From the NCBI GenBank assembly GCA_051294375.1, contig CM119264.1, positions 29,703,182-29,767,181 on the forward strand: 64,000 nucleotides of DNA, in the 5' to 3' direction. The notes beneath the pieces were generated by a model. That model was given only the letters and a program-made list of their open reading frames with translations, did no database searches and was not told the DNA's origin. A program made the translations under genes and the position numbers. This document shows, piece after piece, positions 23,943-37,575 of this stretch (within the stretch, counting starts at the first letter, position 1; each line of letters begins with the position of its first letter). This stretch comes from Paraspadella gotoi (lineage: Eukaryota > Chaetognatha).

Positions 23943-24028
23943 ATTAAATAAACTATATAAATAAATAAATAAATAATAAATAAATAAATAAATAGAATAA
24001 ATAAAAATAAATAGATAAATAAATAAAA

Positions 24029-24063
<35 letters not shown>

Positions 24064-27000
24064 AATAAAATAAATAAATAAATATATTAATTAATTAATT
24101 AATCATTAAAGTAAATAAATAAATGAATGAATGAAGTAATAATAAAATGAATTTACTAGCTGATCTCCTATTTAGTAAATTGAAGTAAACTAGTTTACGT
24201 TAACAATTTCAATACCAATATCTACAAGTCACAACCCGTCACAACAAGATTTACAAAATAATTATTTTGAAGCTTTTTCTAAGGCCTTACCACTTAGCCT
24301 CACTCGAGAGCTTAATTCATGGCCTTACCCATCGACTTGCAGTGGGTGAGTCTCTCCCGAATCGATATTCTGCTGTGAAGAGAATGCCGAATGCTGTCGC
24401 GGCCGATTCCGCTGCGTATAGCCATTGTAAATAAATTTTACATATTAATTGTATTTAATAAACATATATGAATTGATATAATAATGTATTCAATTTTTTT
24501 TCGCGCATTTAATGGCTAACCTAATGTACAAACTTAGTCCATTTAAAATTTTTAATAAGCGGAATCAGTCGTTGCTATTTTGTCAATAATCTTAGTTGTT
24601 TTTTATTTCAAAAGAGTTTGCAGCGACGTAGTTCAAAGGCCGGAAGGTTGAAATTATTCAACAAAGGAACAAGCGTCTTTTCAGAAATAAAAATAATCTC
24701 CATGTTTCCATGAAACTTTAAGGGCCATCAATGTGAGTTATTATTGAACTTTTTTTCATTGTAATCAAGTAAAGATTGGTAAAAAATCGATTTTAAACGT
24801 CGCTCTTAAAAATTGTAGTAGTAATACTAAATGTCGCTAAATAATCGAAGTTTTAATGTTTATGATTTGAAAAAATAACAAAAAAATAATAAAAAGTAAA
24901 ATTAAAGTCCTAACTGATATTCTAGTGATAGACTTCGAGAAACTATTTAGAATATATCTTATTTAACTCTCTTTAATAATTTTTTTCAAACACTGCCGCT
25001 ATCGTAATTATTTACCTACGTATCTATCTAATAAAAAATTATAATAAGAATTTAGAAAAGTTATTCAAAAGAACAAATAGTTTGGGAATTTTAATTTTAG
25101 TAAAAATAGGAAATGACTATTAAACTATGGCGCGAGAGTTCGGTAAATATCATACAACCATCCACCGAAGTTCATCAAGGTTATCATATAACAATGGCAT
25201 ACAATTGCATTAGCAACTTTTAGGTGTCTTTTGTACGCATACACACACTCGACACATCAAAGTAATATATTTCAAGGATATGACTTGTTTAAAAACACAA
25301 ATCGGGTATGTTTTTTTTTCTGATGAGCATTTTTAAATGGGTCAGAAATAAGCGAAAATTGTAGCCAGATGGTATGATTAAATATATTGGAGCACTTTGT
25401 ATTCGGGGCCAGTAAACCGCATTGTGCTAGAGCTTTTTCAAAAAAAACGATTAAAAAAAATGCGATGGATTGAAAAATTTAATATAAAAAAAAAGAATAA
25501 AATTTAAGCATACGAGTTTTAAAAATAAATTATACGTAAGCAATGATTTGTAATGATCAACAATCTAAATTTACTTTGGACAACTAAATCGAATAGTTCT
25601 TTGTCCCTAAAACCGCTCAAATTTCTAAGAATTAGCAAGAATTGTCCCAGTTCCTCCTCTCCTCCTCTCTGTCCTCCTGCTCCTCCTCTCCGCTCCCCAA
25701 AATCTACGTTTCCAACGTCCTTAAGGTAGAATGTCAAATGGCCAAACGCCAATATTTCGATCCTTTGACAGTTTCTTGTCTGGCGGCAAAGTCGGCAGCA
25801 GTTTTTCGCGAAGTTCGGTGAAAAGCTACATTGAATGGCCTCTACACGGTAGTCGCTCACGGGTCGGCGTGAGCTGGTGGCGGTATTTCGTCGTGGCGCG
25901 GCGGCGCCGGCGGCCGTTCTTACGCGCGAGAGGCCAACCTGAGAGAAGGAAAAGGTAAGTTTAAGGTGAGGGTCGAACTTGTTTTTAACCTGAAAGGTTA
26001 GGGAGAAAGGTCAATGAATTGTTTTTATGTAAAAAGTTAGCAAAAGTAAATAGGTTTAACCTAATTTTTCGACTTTATGAAAAATTGGTACAACCAATAT
26101 AAAAAAAAATTATCCATTCATTTAAATAAATAAGCTTATCTTGCCCCATGCACTTTGGACAGAGCTTTGAGGTGGTTAAGGCCCTCCTCAATTTACAAGA
26201 TAATGACATAGCAGGTTCCCTGCATAAAAGCTTTCCAATCAAGACTCTCTCCACCAGTCTCGCCTATTCACATCCCAGAGTAACCTGGCCTTCGCCTATC
26301 AATGAAGTGAAATATTTCAAAGAATGTTTCAATTGTATGAAAAGACCAATTATCTTGACTTTTGGATAACATCAGTTAAGGATCTCTATACTTTATGATT
26401 AAGAGTCATTGCAGAGTCAATATAAATTTTAGTTATTTCAACATTATTAACTAACTATATAATCAGATATTCCTTCTTTCAATTTGTATAGTTATGTTTC
26501 TGAAATTGTGTTTTTAAATTTTATTTGTTCCAAACATTAAGGATATAATGGTCCGTCTAAAGTCATAGAAAGGGAAGATTTTAAAAATAGTTTTTTATAT
26601 TGGTTCCACCGATTTTGTATATTGTAAAAGTAGGACATCTCATCTATTAAAATCCAAAAATAATGCATACTGAGGTAAAAATCAGGTAGACAAAGAAGAG
26701 GTCAGGTACTCTGGGATTCGAATAAAACGAGACTGTTGAGAGAGTCTTGATTGAAAGCTTGCAGGGACGCTGCTAATGTCATTATCTTGTAAGAGGTGAA
26801 TGGAGGCCTTAAAACCAGCGCAAAGCCTGTCGGCAAGAGTCAGGGGCACAGATGGCTTATTTATTAAATGAATGGATAATTTTTATATTGGTTTGTACCA
26901 ATTTCATATAAAGTTTCACTGCGCGGAAAAACAAATATTCGTTAGCCTATCACATTTTTCTTGCTAACGGGGGCACCAAAAGTTTCAATTTCATTCCGGG

Positions 27001-30000
27001 ATCTTAAATCGTTTTTCATTAACTAACCCTTTCTTTCCACATCAATCACCGACCACCATCACTCAATCCCTTACCTGTCTCACTGCACCAAAGAATTGAC
27101 GGATTATCTTCCTCGTCTCCCGGGTCAGGACTTTGCACTGGCCGACGCCCCTCAGATTTGATGCTCGACCGTGAGGGTTAGTCCGAAGCCGATGAAGAGG
27201 AAGAGGGTCTCCAGCCTCCCACGCTCCCAACCTCCTTCACACTCTTCCAATCTGATTGGAGCTCCACCCAAGGTTCCCTCTTCAACCCGGTCGTCGACAC
27301 CGGCGGCGACGGATGTCGGTTGCAGATTCTGGGTCAAGAGGATGATGATGAGCGGTGATGATGATGATGATGATTCATGCCTGAAATGTGGTTGTTTGAT
27401 GATTTGATGGTGATTCTCCAGCCTTTGAGCGACGGCCTCAGCGAAAGACCGCGTTCCTTCTGCTCGCGCCAAATTGGCGTAGGACGAAGTCGCCGCCAAG
27501 ATGAGATTAGCGGGTAGATCGGGTGCGAACGGCGGGCGCCATTTGCGGCGGGCGGAAGAGGGCGGCGGCGCCAGCGGCTCCAGCGGGGGCGGAGGCGCGG
27601 CGGGGCGTTTCCGAATTTCCACGCCCGCATGACGGCGTCCAGCGGCGGGCGGCGTGTCGAGATAATGAGTCGCCGCCAACGTGACAACTCGTGTCGTCGA
27701 CGCTTCGCTAGCCGTCGGCGAAACTCGCCTCCTGCTTGATGGCGCCGGCGTCTAGTGCGGCGCGCCGTCCAAACCGCGTTAGAGACGGCGGCGTCGTTCT
27801 TGAAGCGATGGAGGATTGCTGTTGAAAGATGCTGGAAGTGAAGGGTAATGCTGGAGAGAGAAGGATGGATGGGAGGAGGAGAGGAGGAGTGGAGGAGGGG
27901 GAACCCTTGTTGGACGCACCTGCTGTTGTTGTTGAGGTTGTTGTATGATGTTGTTGATCGATGATGTTGATTGGTAAGTCGACGTCGTCTCCCAATTGTG
28001 TCCGTTCATCGTCGATTGATTTGTTGATGATGATGGTGATGATGAAAGGTGATGGGCTGCTGGAGGAGACGCGTCTCCAGCGTTGCCAATTGAAAAAACG
28101 CTCACCGCCCAACAATCGAGATGTAACAACGACGAACGACGACCGACGAACGACGAAGGAAACGAAGGAAAAGGAAGAAGCGAAAATTCCCCGACGACTC
28201 AAGGTGCGGAAGATGGCCGGAAAAGATCCCGGCGCCGCCGGCATCGCGACGGAGGCGACTCCGGCCATCGTCTGCCCCGATGGGCGCGCGGGGTCGCGGC
28301 GCGGCGGCGGCGGGTCGGAGCCAAGCATTCGGCGGCAGCGTCGGCGGCGGGGAGCGGACGTGAGTAAGTCGAGTGAAATGTACGAGCGTGGTGGCGGAGT
28401 AGTCCGAGATGAAAATTGAAGATCTGGCGAACATCCATCGGAGTTTGATCCATAGGAGGACGAAGAACGCACGGACTGAACGACCCGGACGAGATACGAA
28501 GACGAACGTCGAAGTCGACGTGGATTGAAAAAGAAAAGCGGAGAAATGAGGAGGGAAGGAAATGGCCGGAGGTGGAAGGCGGGGGTTGTCGATGGAGAGT
28601 GGTTGGTTGGTGGGATGTTGAGAGGTGGTTTTGGGGGGAGATTACGAGACGCCGATGAAGGACGTCGGGATGAGGAAAGTCGACGGGAACGAAGGGGGAG
28701 AGGGAAGTGCGAAGAGGAGCCCTTACCTCCATCGCAGGGATTCTTCTTTGTTTTTTTCTTTATATTCTTATGTTTCTGTTTTGGTTTGTTTGTTTTTTTT
28801 TTCGTCTCAACTGCGGGAAAATTTTGGATCGGGACTTGAGTCCTGGGTTGGCGGCGGCGCCAAAGAGGACGCAGTGACTGAAAATTAACCGGCGGCTGAG
28901 AAAGTAAGGAATTATGGCGGCTCCAAAAGTCAAAGAGTCGAAATTAATAAGGCAACCGAGCGAACCTGTTACTAATTGGCGTTGCAAGCTGAATTCTGAC
29001 GAAGTCAAGGAGTCGAAATTAAATCGGCCACCGCGACTTGAGATTCACTAATTGGCCGTTGAAGCTGAATTCTTCTGACGAGTCAAGGAGTTCCAATTTA
29101 AAATCGGGTCACCGCGATTGGCGTTGCATTGTTGCGCCGCAAAGGAGACAGTAATCAGAAATCTTTCCGAACGAAAAAAAAAATCGGAGATTTTAGCGAC
29201 GGACGAAAAGTTTAAGTAATATTTTTGTCCTCTGGTTTCGGGATTATTTCGGCGATGAGCGACGAAGCAAGAAACCAATTGGTTTTGCAGATGATTTATT
29301 AACGATTTAAAGCGACGGAAAATGGGAATTCGCGTTTCATGGATCAACCGATTGTCTGATTGGTTGAACATGCAATAGGTTGTCTTGGCAGTTGGATGTT
29401 CGATGAATCTTTGATTCTCCACATCCTTTACGATTGATTTTCTTCTCACAACAAATAAACTGTTCTTCCTTATTTGTTTGATTTTGTAAAGAAACGGATC
29501 AATGACCGAGACTCAGGGTCAAAAGTTTATTCTCCTTAGACTTTTTTCTGTATCTGATCCAAAGCGACATAAGGCATCCCTCCAACAGCTCGTCGTCGGC
29601 GGGAGAAGAAGAAAGGAGTCCGTAATCGAAGAAATCCCCCTAATGGAGTAATTTCACGGAATAATACTTTTAATAATAATAATAATATAATACTAAAAGA
29701 AATATCTGAACAAATGAATAACAAAAGTGCATATGATAAATTTAAACGGTGAAAGAAAATTGCGTAATTATAAATAAATTGATTCAATTTTAATTAAAAG
29801 GTTTTTAATTAAATTTTAATTTTTAATTAAAATGGGTAAATTTGGTCTATCGGCAAAATATAAACTAATGTATTATGGTTAATATACAATAATAATACAT
29901 ATAAGATATGCAATATATTATATAGACTATATAAGTTTAATAAAATGTTTTAAATATATTTACCTTGTTGAACAAATCTTTCTTGACAGAAATTTGCGAT

Positions 30001-31795
30001 ATTCTTTTTTTTTTCCAATCAAAAAACAAAAAGTAGCGCGTTCCTTAAATCGGAGACGGCGTCTTTTGCTAACCGTTGTCGTTTTGACTCAAAAAGCGGC
30101 GTCGTGTGAACTAATCCGAGCGCCTTGAGAATAGCGGCTCGAAAAACAAGAACGTCTAAGAGGATCAGGCGGCGCGCGACGCGACGAAACGACGATGACG
30201 ACGACGCTCTCTAATCTCTCTCTTCTCTCTCTTTCTCTCCTCATCTCTCTTCCTCTCTCTCTCCTCTCTCTCTCTCTCGTCTCTCCTCTCTCCTCTCCTC
30301 AGCGCGCGCTCTTTTGTCAGCGTGACTCCAAAGTCGCGCGTCGCACAGAGAACAAGAAAGGACCAGGCGCCGCAACGATGGAGACGAGACGAACGACGAT
30401 CGACGACGACGACGAGGAGGAAAGAAGATATGACGAAGGAAGTCGTCGAGTTGAATTACGCGAAACAAAAGAAGGAACGAACGAAAAAGACAAAAGAACA
30501 AAGAAAACAATGATGCAACAAGTTTTTAACGACAAAAGAACAGCAAGATATCACAGAGATTTACTAGTTTGAACTAAGTTGTCTATCTGAGTTAGATTTT
30601 AAGTGAAACTGAATAAACTAAATGTTTAAATTGATTATATATTCTATATACATTTTTCGATATTAATTTATAGTTAATATAATATTTATTATACAAATAT
30701 TAGTATAAAAGAGGACAGTTTACTAATCGTAGCTCTAACAGAAACTCCAAAATATAAAATTTCAAGAAAGATAATCACAAAATCCAACGGATTTCCTATC
30801 CTAAAGTTACTCCCTCTCCCCTCTCCTTCTCTCTCTGCCTCTCTCTCTCATCTGTTCTCTCTCGTCTCTCCTCTCAATCTCTCCTCTCTCTCTCTCTCTC
30901 TCTCTTTCTCCTTACTCTCTCCCTCTCTCATCTTTTACTAAAAAAATTAACAAAAGAATGAGAAAAGTATGCACTAAGCAATATATCGTCGTCGTGATTA
31001 AAAGTGAGTCTCATCTCTCTCTCTCTCCTCTTCCTCTCTCATCTCCTCTCTATCTCATCTCCTCTCTCTCTCCCTCTCTCTCTCATTCGTCTCTCTCTCT
31101 AATTCAGCTTCCAAAAATCTTTCCATCTTTCTGCTAAAGACGCGTTTGTCTTCTTAAATCTGAGACAGAACGCAATCAAAAGAAAATTAAATCATTTTAT
31201 CCTCGATATCACGACGATATATATCAGCTGACACGGGTGGCGTTTGGTCGACGTCGGCTGGCGCGGCGGCCTGCCGGCGGCGGCTGGGGCTTGGCGGCGA
31301 ACGGCTGCCCGACGGCTGGCAAGATCGATAATTGAAGCGTTGGGATCGAGGTGGAGTTTGGAGTAAGTTCATTGCCTCCGCCGGCGATCGTTTCAGATAC
31401 CATACAATTCAAAAATATATTTTCCAGAAGACAACACTGACCTCCCTTCCCAAATTGAGTTAAAGATATCAATGATAGGTAAAATTGTTTTAAGAATGAA
31501 GCAATATATATATCGCACATTGATTTAAATAATAACATGAATGGATAATTTTTGTTAATAATTTGGTTGTACCATTTCATAGATTAAATACTAAATTCCT
31601 TCATCAAAATATAAAAATAGAAATTAGTGAAACAAGTAATTTGAAAATGTTCCATATATAAAAATAAAACTCAGAATTAGAAAACAAAATGATTTATAAT
31701 TCAAAAATGGATGTATAATTTGAAATAAAAAACCGATGCTGCCTCGGAAGACACGATTAAACGATTACCACTTCCCCTCTGATTAATATCCGCAA

Positions 31796-31805
<10 letters not shown>
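16984..31805. repeat. Direct duplication, copy B (~14.8 kb)
   Basis: This is the second copy of 1-14,452. It holds the same features in the same order: (GAT)n, ~100-bp degenerate repeats, 46-bp tandem, GC island, GGTTAAAG array, AATG/AAAT array, foldback element, GC-rich minus-strand frames, 71-bp tandem and CT tracts. The match ends at a (CT)n tract that runs into an N gap at 31,944. Open frames after the first 2.2 kb break at different places in the two copies, so neither can be trusted base by base. Confidence 0.95.
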
Positions 31806-31831
<26 letters not shown>

Positions 31832-31908
31832 TCTCATCTCTCTCTTCTCCCTCTTCTCTCTCTGCTCTCATCTCTCTCGCTCTCTCTCTCTTTCTCTCTC
31901 ATCCTCGC

Positions 31909-31943
<35 letters not shown>

Positions 31944-31968
31944 NNNNNNNNNNNNNNNNNNNNNNNNN
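31800..31968. repeat. CT tract and 25-N gap
   Basis: An imperfect CT repeat runs from the edge of copy B into the gap at 31,944-31,968. Sequence after the gap is unrelated to the duplicated unit. Confidence 0.9.
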
Positions 31969-32400
31969 CTCTGTAATGAAAATGAGAATGATTTCGAAGC
32001 GTTTACGTCATTACATTTTTGCTTCAGCCAAAAATAAATCCTGGTTCCACTTTCGTAACAAACATTAAGTACATTTTTCTTCTTCGCTGTTTTTGTAGTT
32101 GTTTACACTCCCCCCCACCTTCCCAGCGCTCACTCAGGATATACATCTAAATAAATCCCGGTGACATAAAATCAACAACGCCGTTAAAATCTTAATAATA
32201 TTTTGTCAAAATATAAGTTACTCATTTGTTTATAACAAAAGACTCTTGGTTTCTATCTCAACCCAATCTCATCTGCATCGAATGAAAAAAGGCGATTGAA
32301 AAATCACGGGTATTAGTTAATAATTTGGCGAATTATCTCATCTGTCAGTCCTTTATCATAGGTTCTATCACAGGTTTTTATGTCAGACGGAGATGATTTC
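31969..32400. other. AT-rich intergenic DNA, no gene seen
   Basis: No coding signal or repeat stands out. A CGT trinucleotide run follows at about 32,417-32,458. Confidence 0.5.
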
Positions 32401-32826
32401 CCAAAAAAAGATAATCATCGTCGTCGTCGTCGTCGTCATCGTCGTCATCGTCGATTGACGAGCGACGATTGAAGTAATCGACGATGACTCTCTCTCTGCA
32501 TCTCATCTGACTCTTCATTCTTCTCTCTTCTCGGTCTCTATCTCTCGGTCTTTTTTTCATCTCCCTCCCACTACCTGAGTTCTTTGTTAGGCCAGAGCCA
32601 CCAAGGGATAACAGAGGCTCCGACGACGACCGAGACGCGACGACGACCGAACGAACAGCGGACGCCACACAGCGAGAAGCGACCCACCCCGCACGACGAG
32701 CGTCGATAATCGAGACTCAGATGTGGAGGACGCCTGCCAGGTGCTGAGAACAGTAGCGGCGGCGAAGCGCGTGCGCGTGCGGGCGAAAGGCGGCGGCGAA
32801 GGCGCGTTTAATTTGGCAGCAATCGA

Positions 32827-32834
32827 TATAAAAG
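32827..32834 (+). promoter_or_regulatory. TATA-box-like site after a CpG-rich patch
   Basis: TATAAAAG lies directly downstream of a CpG-rich block (32,640-32,810), in the context GATATAAAAGGTCAG. About 25-40 bp downstream is TTTTCGATCGCG, then a (GTTC)n repeat. The match to an animal TATA box is good, but no transcript or coding exon is visible downstream, so function is inferred. Confidence 0.3.
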
Positions 32835-32854
32835 GTCAGACGACATTTTCGATC

Positions 32855-33095
32855 GCGTTCGTTCGTTCGTTCGTTCGTCCGTTCATTGATTCATTCATTC
32901 ATTCAGTTATTCATTTTTTCGTTCGTTCTTTCCTTCTTTCTTTCACTCGATCTTTTGTTCTCTCTAGCCTTTGTTCTTTTGTTTCTTTGTTCTTTCGTTT
33001 CTTCGTTCTTTCGTTCTTTCGTTCTTTCGTTTTTTCGTTCATTCGTTCTTTCGTTCTTTCGTTCTTTCGTTCCTTCTTCCCTTCGTTCGCTCTAA
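32855..33095. repeat. (GTTC)n / (TTTC)n array
   Basis: Tetranucleotide GTTC/CTTT array with slips. The Phe/Ser/Arg-rich frame through it is an artefact. Confidence 0.9.
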
Positions 33096-33269
33096 GTCAT
33101 TTACATTTCCGTTTAAAAAAACAAATCATATACTTTCATCATTACCTTTATTTTTTTCTGGGCGCGGCTCAGATAAAGACGAGGACCGAGTGATGGCGAT
33201 TGAATGAGAGGAGGAAGAGGAACAGGAAGAGAAGGAAGTAGAATAGGAAGAAAAGAGAAGACGGGAGAA

Positions 33270-33310
33270 AAAGGAGGAGGAGGAGGAGGAGGAGGAGGAG
33301 GAAGAGGAAG
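33270..33310. repeat. (GGA)n run
   Basis: Perfect GGA trinucleotide repeat inside a longer purine-rich stretch (33,190-33,375). Confidence 0.85.
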
Positions 33311-33539
33311 AGGAGATAAAGAAAGTGAAAAAGTCTGGGAGAAAAAGAAGGAAAAGCGAAGGAAGAAGAAAAGTGGGAACCTGTGTTCTATATTATACAG
33401 TTCATCGTAATATTAACAATAATTAGCATAAAAATTATAAATTATAATAAACAATGATGATAATCAAACTCAATCGTTAAAATTATCTTCTATTTTCTTC
33501 CGCTTTTGATCTAAGCGTCTTATGCCGCGGCTTTGGCGG

Positions 33540-33605
33540 GCAAGACGACGACGACGACGAAGACGACGACGAATACGACGACGAAGACGACGATTAAGAC
33601 GGAAT
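33540..33605. repeat. (GAC)n array
   Basis: ACG/AAG trinucleotide run in a CpG-rich setting, one of the dispersed GAC arrays. Confidence 0.85.
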
Positions 33606-33856
33606 CCGCGTCGCCGATTGTGTAACAACCGCGCTGTCTCATTTCTGTGACGCCAATCGGTTCTAAAAAAAAATTAGTTCCTATCCATTCATCGACGCTC
33701 GCTCGTCCATCGACATCAAAATTACGGCGTCGCCAGAATCTGCCAGAAAAAAATGCAATGGAATCCCAACGACGATAAAAACAAATGGAAATCCAGGAGC
33801 GAACCCTTAAACGGTTGTGGGGACCGGAATGAGCGCCGGACCATATGGCGGGGATG

Positions 33857-34040
<184 letters not shown>

Positions 34041-34059
34041 GTGGCCCTAAATTAGGTTG

Positions 34060-35095
34060 TAAATGATAAACAATGAAGGAGAAAAAAACTTATTCTAAAA
34101 TTTTATTTATCAGAATAAGAATTAATCTGTATTATTAATTCATTTGCAACTGGTTTAGTGGTTCAAACTTTAAGAAACCTGAACTTATTTTAAATCTTCA
34201 TTGTTTTGGTTTTCGTTTCATTGATTTACCTACCTCCTGAAATTATACCATTTTTTTTTCTTTTTTAGAAATTTTTTTAAATATATTTCTTATTCAATAT
34301 CGTGAACAAAGAATATTAATCATATATCATATATAAAAACAAAAATAACATTGGTTTGATTTATAAAATATTTTGGAAAGTACCAAAATGTTATTAGAGC
34401 CCTAATAACAGTTCAGTTTAAACCCTTGAAAGTGATTTACAGGTATTGGCGCAGCCACTGTTTTTTTTATTTTCCCATCTTCTTTCTTTCTTTGGAGTTT
34501 CGATGGCCGTTTGGTTTCTTTCTTTTTCTCCTCTTATTTCCTTAATTCCTTTAGTTTCCTCCTTTTCTTTCCTCCTTTTCTTTCCTTTCCTAATTTTCTT
34601 TTCTTTCCTCCTTTCCTCTCCTCCCTTTTTCGGGTCATAACACGCTCGTTCGACTCGACACCGAAATCGGTGGAGATTTTGAAAAATCGTTGAACGCAGC
34701 TGCCGCCGGATTTCGCCGCCGAAAAGAGAGAAAGAAAGAAAAAACTTTATTTTCTCTCAAATTCTTTCTTTTCTTAGAAATTCTTTTCTTTTCTCTTTTT
34801 TCTCATATTTTTTTAATTTTTTTTTTTTTTTTACTTTTTTTCTGAATTAGACTTATTTTTTTTCTTTCGTCATTTCTTTAATTATGCCTCACTCCTTTCT
34901 TATTTTTTTATTAATTTATTTCTTTCTTTTTATTATAATAAATATATAAATATATTTTTTTATTTACTCTTTACTTTGTTTTCTTTTTTTGCAGAACTTA
35001 ATTTCTTTTTTTTCTTAAAAGTCTCGTCACTATACATAAAATATTTAGAAATATATAAATATATATAGTTATATATATATATAGATCACAACAAT
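34060..35095. other. AT- and T-rich intergenic DNA, no gene seen
   Basis: Includes T/C-rich stretches (34,450-34,630 and 34,740-34,990) and a TA-rich stretch at 35,055-35,085. No coding or RNA feature recognised. Confidence 0.5.
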
Positions 35096-35244
35096 ACATT
35101 TCTCTCTCGACTATCTCCGTCTCTTTTTCCTCGTCTCGCTCTCTATCTTCATCGGTCTCTCGTTCGCTCTGTCTCCCTCTGTCAACCGCGAAATCATTAA
35201 GAAGGCGCGATATAGACAAAGAAAAACAATTTCTAACGCGTCGG

Positions 35245-35245
<1 letters not shown>

Positions 35246-35276
<31 letters not shown>

Positions 35277-35434
35277 NNNNNNNNNNNNNNNNNNNNNNNN
35301 NNNNNNNNNNNNNNNNNNNNNNNNNNNNNNNNNNNNNNNNNNNNNNNNNNNNNNNNNNNNNNNNNNNNNNNNNNNNNNNNNNNNNNNNNNNNNNNNNNNN
35401 NNNNNNNNNNNNNNNNNNNNNNNNNNNNNNNNNN

Positions 35435-35467
<33 letters not shown>
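35246..35467. repeat. (GA)n tract spanning a 158-N gap
   Basis: GA repeats on both sides of the gap at 35,277-35,434, so the gap lies within one long GA microsatellite. Confidence 0.95.
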
Positions 35468-35469
<2 letters not shown>

Positions 35470-35772
35470 CGCAGATAATTTTTGAAAAGAGACGAAAGTG
35501 AATAAAGTGATTTAAAATTTTAATAAAGATACAATGAGTCGTTTTTAAATAAGTGACAAAGTGAAAACGTTTCCTGTGAAAATCTGGAATTTTGTGAATG
35601 ACTTCAAAGAAAGAAAAATCGAGAAGACTGAAGCATAGGGTGAGTTAAAAATCATTAAAGTTATTTGAAATGTATGTATTATTTATTTAAATTTATATGT
35701 ACAAAACTTAATGATATATAAGCAAAGACGAGACGAAAAAACCGCGTTGAATCAAACGATTAATGAAAGTAA

Positions 35773-35965
35773 TTCTCTCTCTCTCTCTCTCNNNNNNNNN
35801 NNNNNNNNNNNNNNNNNNNNNNNNNNNNNNNNNNNNNNNNNNNNNNNNNNNNNNNNNNNNNNNNNNNNNNNNNNNNNNNNNNNNNNNNNNNNNNNNNNNN
35901 NNNNNNNNNNNNNNNNNNNNNNNNNNNNNNNNNNNNNNNNNNATTCCTCTATTTCTCTCTTTAAT
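35773..35965. repeat. (CT)n tract and 151-N gap
   Basis: The CT repeat enters the gap at 35,792-35,942. Short CT-rich sequence follows. Frames crossing the gap are meaningless. Confidence 0.9.
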
Positions 35966-36340
35966 TGGGGCTTAAAACCCGGGGTCGGGCGGTCATAGAC
36001 TGGCTTCCTCTTTCCATGTGGTTTGTTTTTTTTGGATCCTCCCTCTTCGGTTGGCGTTCTAAGTTCTCCTTTCGTGTATATTCGGGCGATTTGTTAAGCT
36101 CGGATCACATTTACTTGTCTCTTCCCACGGGGGGGGGGGGGTCGAAGGGGGGAAACAGGGGGCTCTGAAGAGGGGCGGGGGTGGTAGATGGCGCGACGCC
36201 TTTGTCGTCTTCCAAGGGTACGACTTTCGGTCGGCTCTAGTCGGTCACTCGGGAGGGCAACTCATTCCGGGTTTGAATCTCTCTTTACTCACGGCGCCAG
36301 AAGAGAGAGTTTACATAACTAAATTTTTTAATTCATATCA
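35966..36340. other. GC-richer unique segment, no gene recognised
   Basis: Contains an 11-G run at 36,130 and a GGGTTTGAATCTC word near 36,269 that faintly resembles a tRNA B box. No A box or cloverleaf was found, so no RNA is called. Short open frames have no recognised domain. Confidence 0.35.
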
Positions 36341-36746
36341 TCAAAATAACACCTTGGCGTCCTTTTCCTCTCCTTTTAAACATGCCGCGGTAAATTGGGC
36401 TCTCGAAACTGCGGTCTCCCCTATTCATCTCATTTGAAAAAAAAAAATCGGTACTGTTATTATTAGCTCGGTGGGCGTGCGGGTTTCCGGAAAGGAGGAA
36501 GAGAAGAGGAAGGAGCGAGGAGGAGGGAGAACGAAGACGATCACCGGAGAGCAAAGGACTCTGCTCCATTCGTCTCTCGGTGTGTTTTAATTACACTCCT
36601 CTTCTTACTGACCTCTTAGTCCTAGCTCTACTAGGCTCTTCCTTCTTCTCCTCGGCTTCTCCTCGCATTCTTGGTCTTATTCTCTTTTTCCCTTGTCTAC
36701 TGTTTCATCGCTATATCGATCTCCACTTTCTCTAGTTATCTATTTC

Positions 36747-36782
36747 AGAAAAGAAAAGAAAAGAAAAGAAAAGAAAAGAGAA
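36747..36782. repeat. (GAAAA)n run
   Basis: Short AAAAG pentanucleotide repeat. A GAC run follows at about 36,897-36,926 and a CpG-rich block at 36,950-37,185. Confidence 0.85.
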
Positions 36783-36895
36783 AAGCTGAATTACGAGCAT
36801 GTGATTTTGAGAAAATCATAATTGTCAAAGAGAGAGAAGAAAAGTGTTCACTGTTCACAGGTCGAAGATGTGAATCCTGATTTTCGATTGGAGAA

Positions 36896-36927
<32 letters not shown>

Positions 36928-37454
36928 TCTCAATCTACGACGATGAATTCGAGGGACGATTTCCGGTCACGTGACCCGAAACGATCTTTCGCCCTCGAGC
37001 TGTGAATCAAACCACCCTCCGCCCCCCCATCTCCCTTCCCACCACTGTACCACCTCCTCCCACTTCCTCTTTCCCCCTTCCCCCTCATTCCCACCTCCAG
37101 CGCCGAGACGGCCGGCCAAGCGGCCACGGCTTCATTCCACGGCCGGCCGGCCCACGGCCCAACGGGCACGCGGCTTTCGAGCCTTTGGTGACTCGTAATT
37201 TCACTGACAAAAAAAAATTATGAGTCACAAAATATCAAATTTTAATTGTTTAAAATAAATCACGAAGATTTTGATTTTTATCGATACTTGATACAAATTA
37301 GTTAAGTCAGTACGTCGCTTCCACTTTTTCTCCGTCCGTACGTCCGTCCCACTGTCCGTCGGTCAGTCTCTCCTTCCGTCCGTCCGTTTTTTAACTTCAG
37401 AGAAATAATGTGCGGTGATTCCAAGCGGGTCTCATCAACGCAGATTTTTATGGA

Positions 37455-37575
37455 GGAACCGTCGCTCTGTCTCTGTCTATCTCTCTCTCTCTCTCTCGTC
37501 TTCCTCTCTCTCTCTTCTCTTCTTTCCTGCCCCTGCAGTCTCTCTCAATCCGTTCTCTCTCTTTCTCTCTGCGCT
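37455..37575. repeat. (CT)n tract
   Basis: Imperfect CT repeat in unique flanks. The regions 37,190-37,450 and 37,580-38,430 show no gene; 37,690-38,260 is purine-rich with recurring GAAGGATGT words. Confidence 0.75.

Noticed and set aside
32723-33207. Phe/Ser/Arg-rich frame after a TATA-like box
   Set aside because: It is driven by the GTTC/CTTT repeat. The TATA-like site is kept only as a weak regulatory candidate.
36260-36290. tRNA-like GGGTTTGAATCTC word
   Set aside because: No matching A box or stems nearby.
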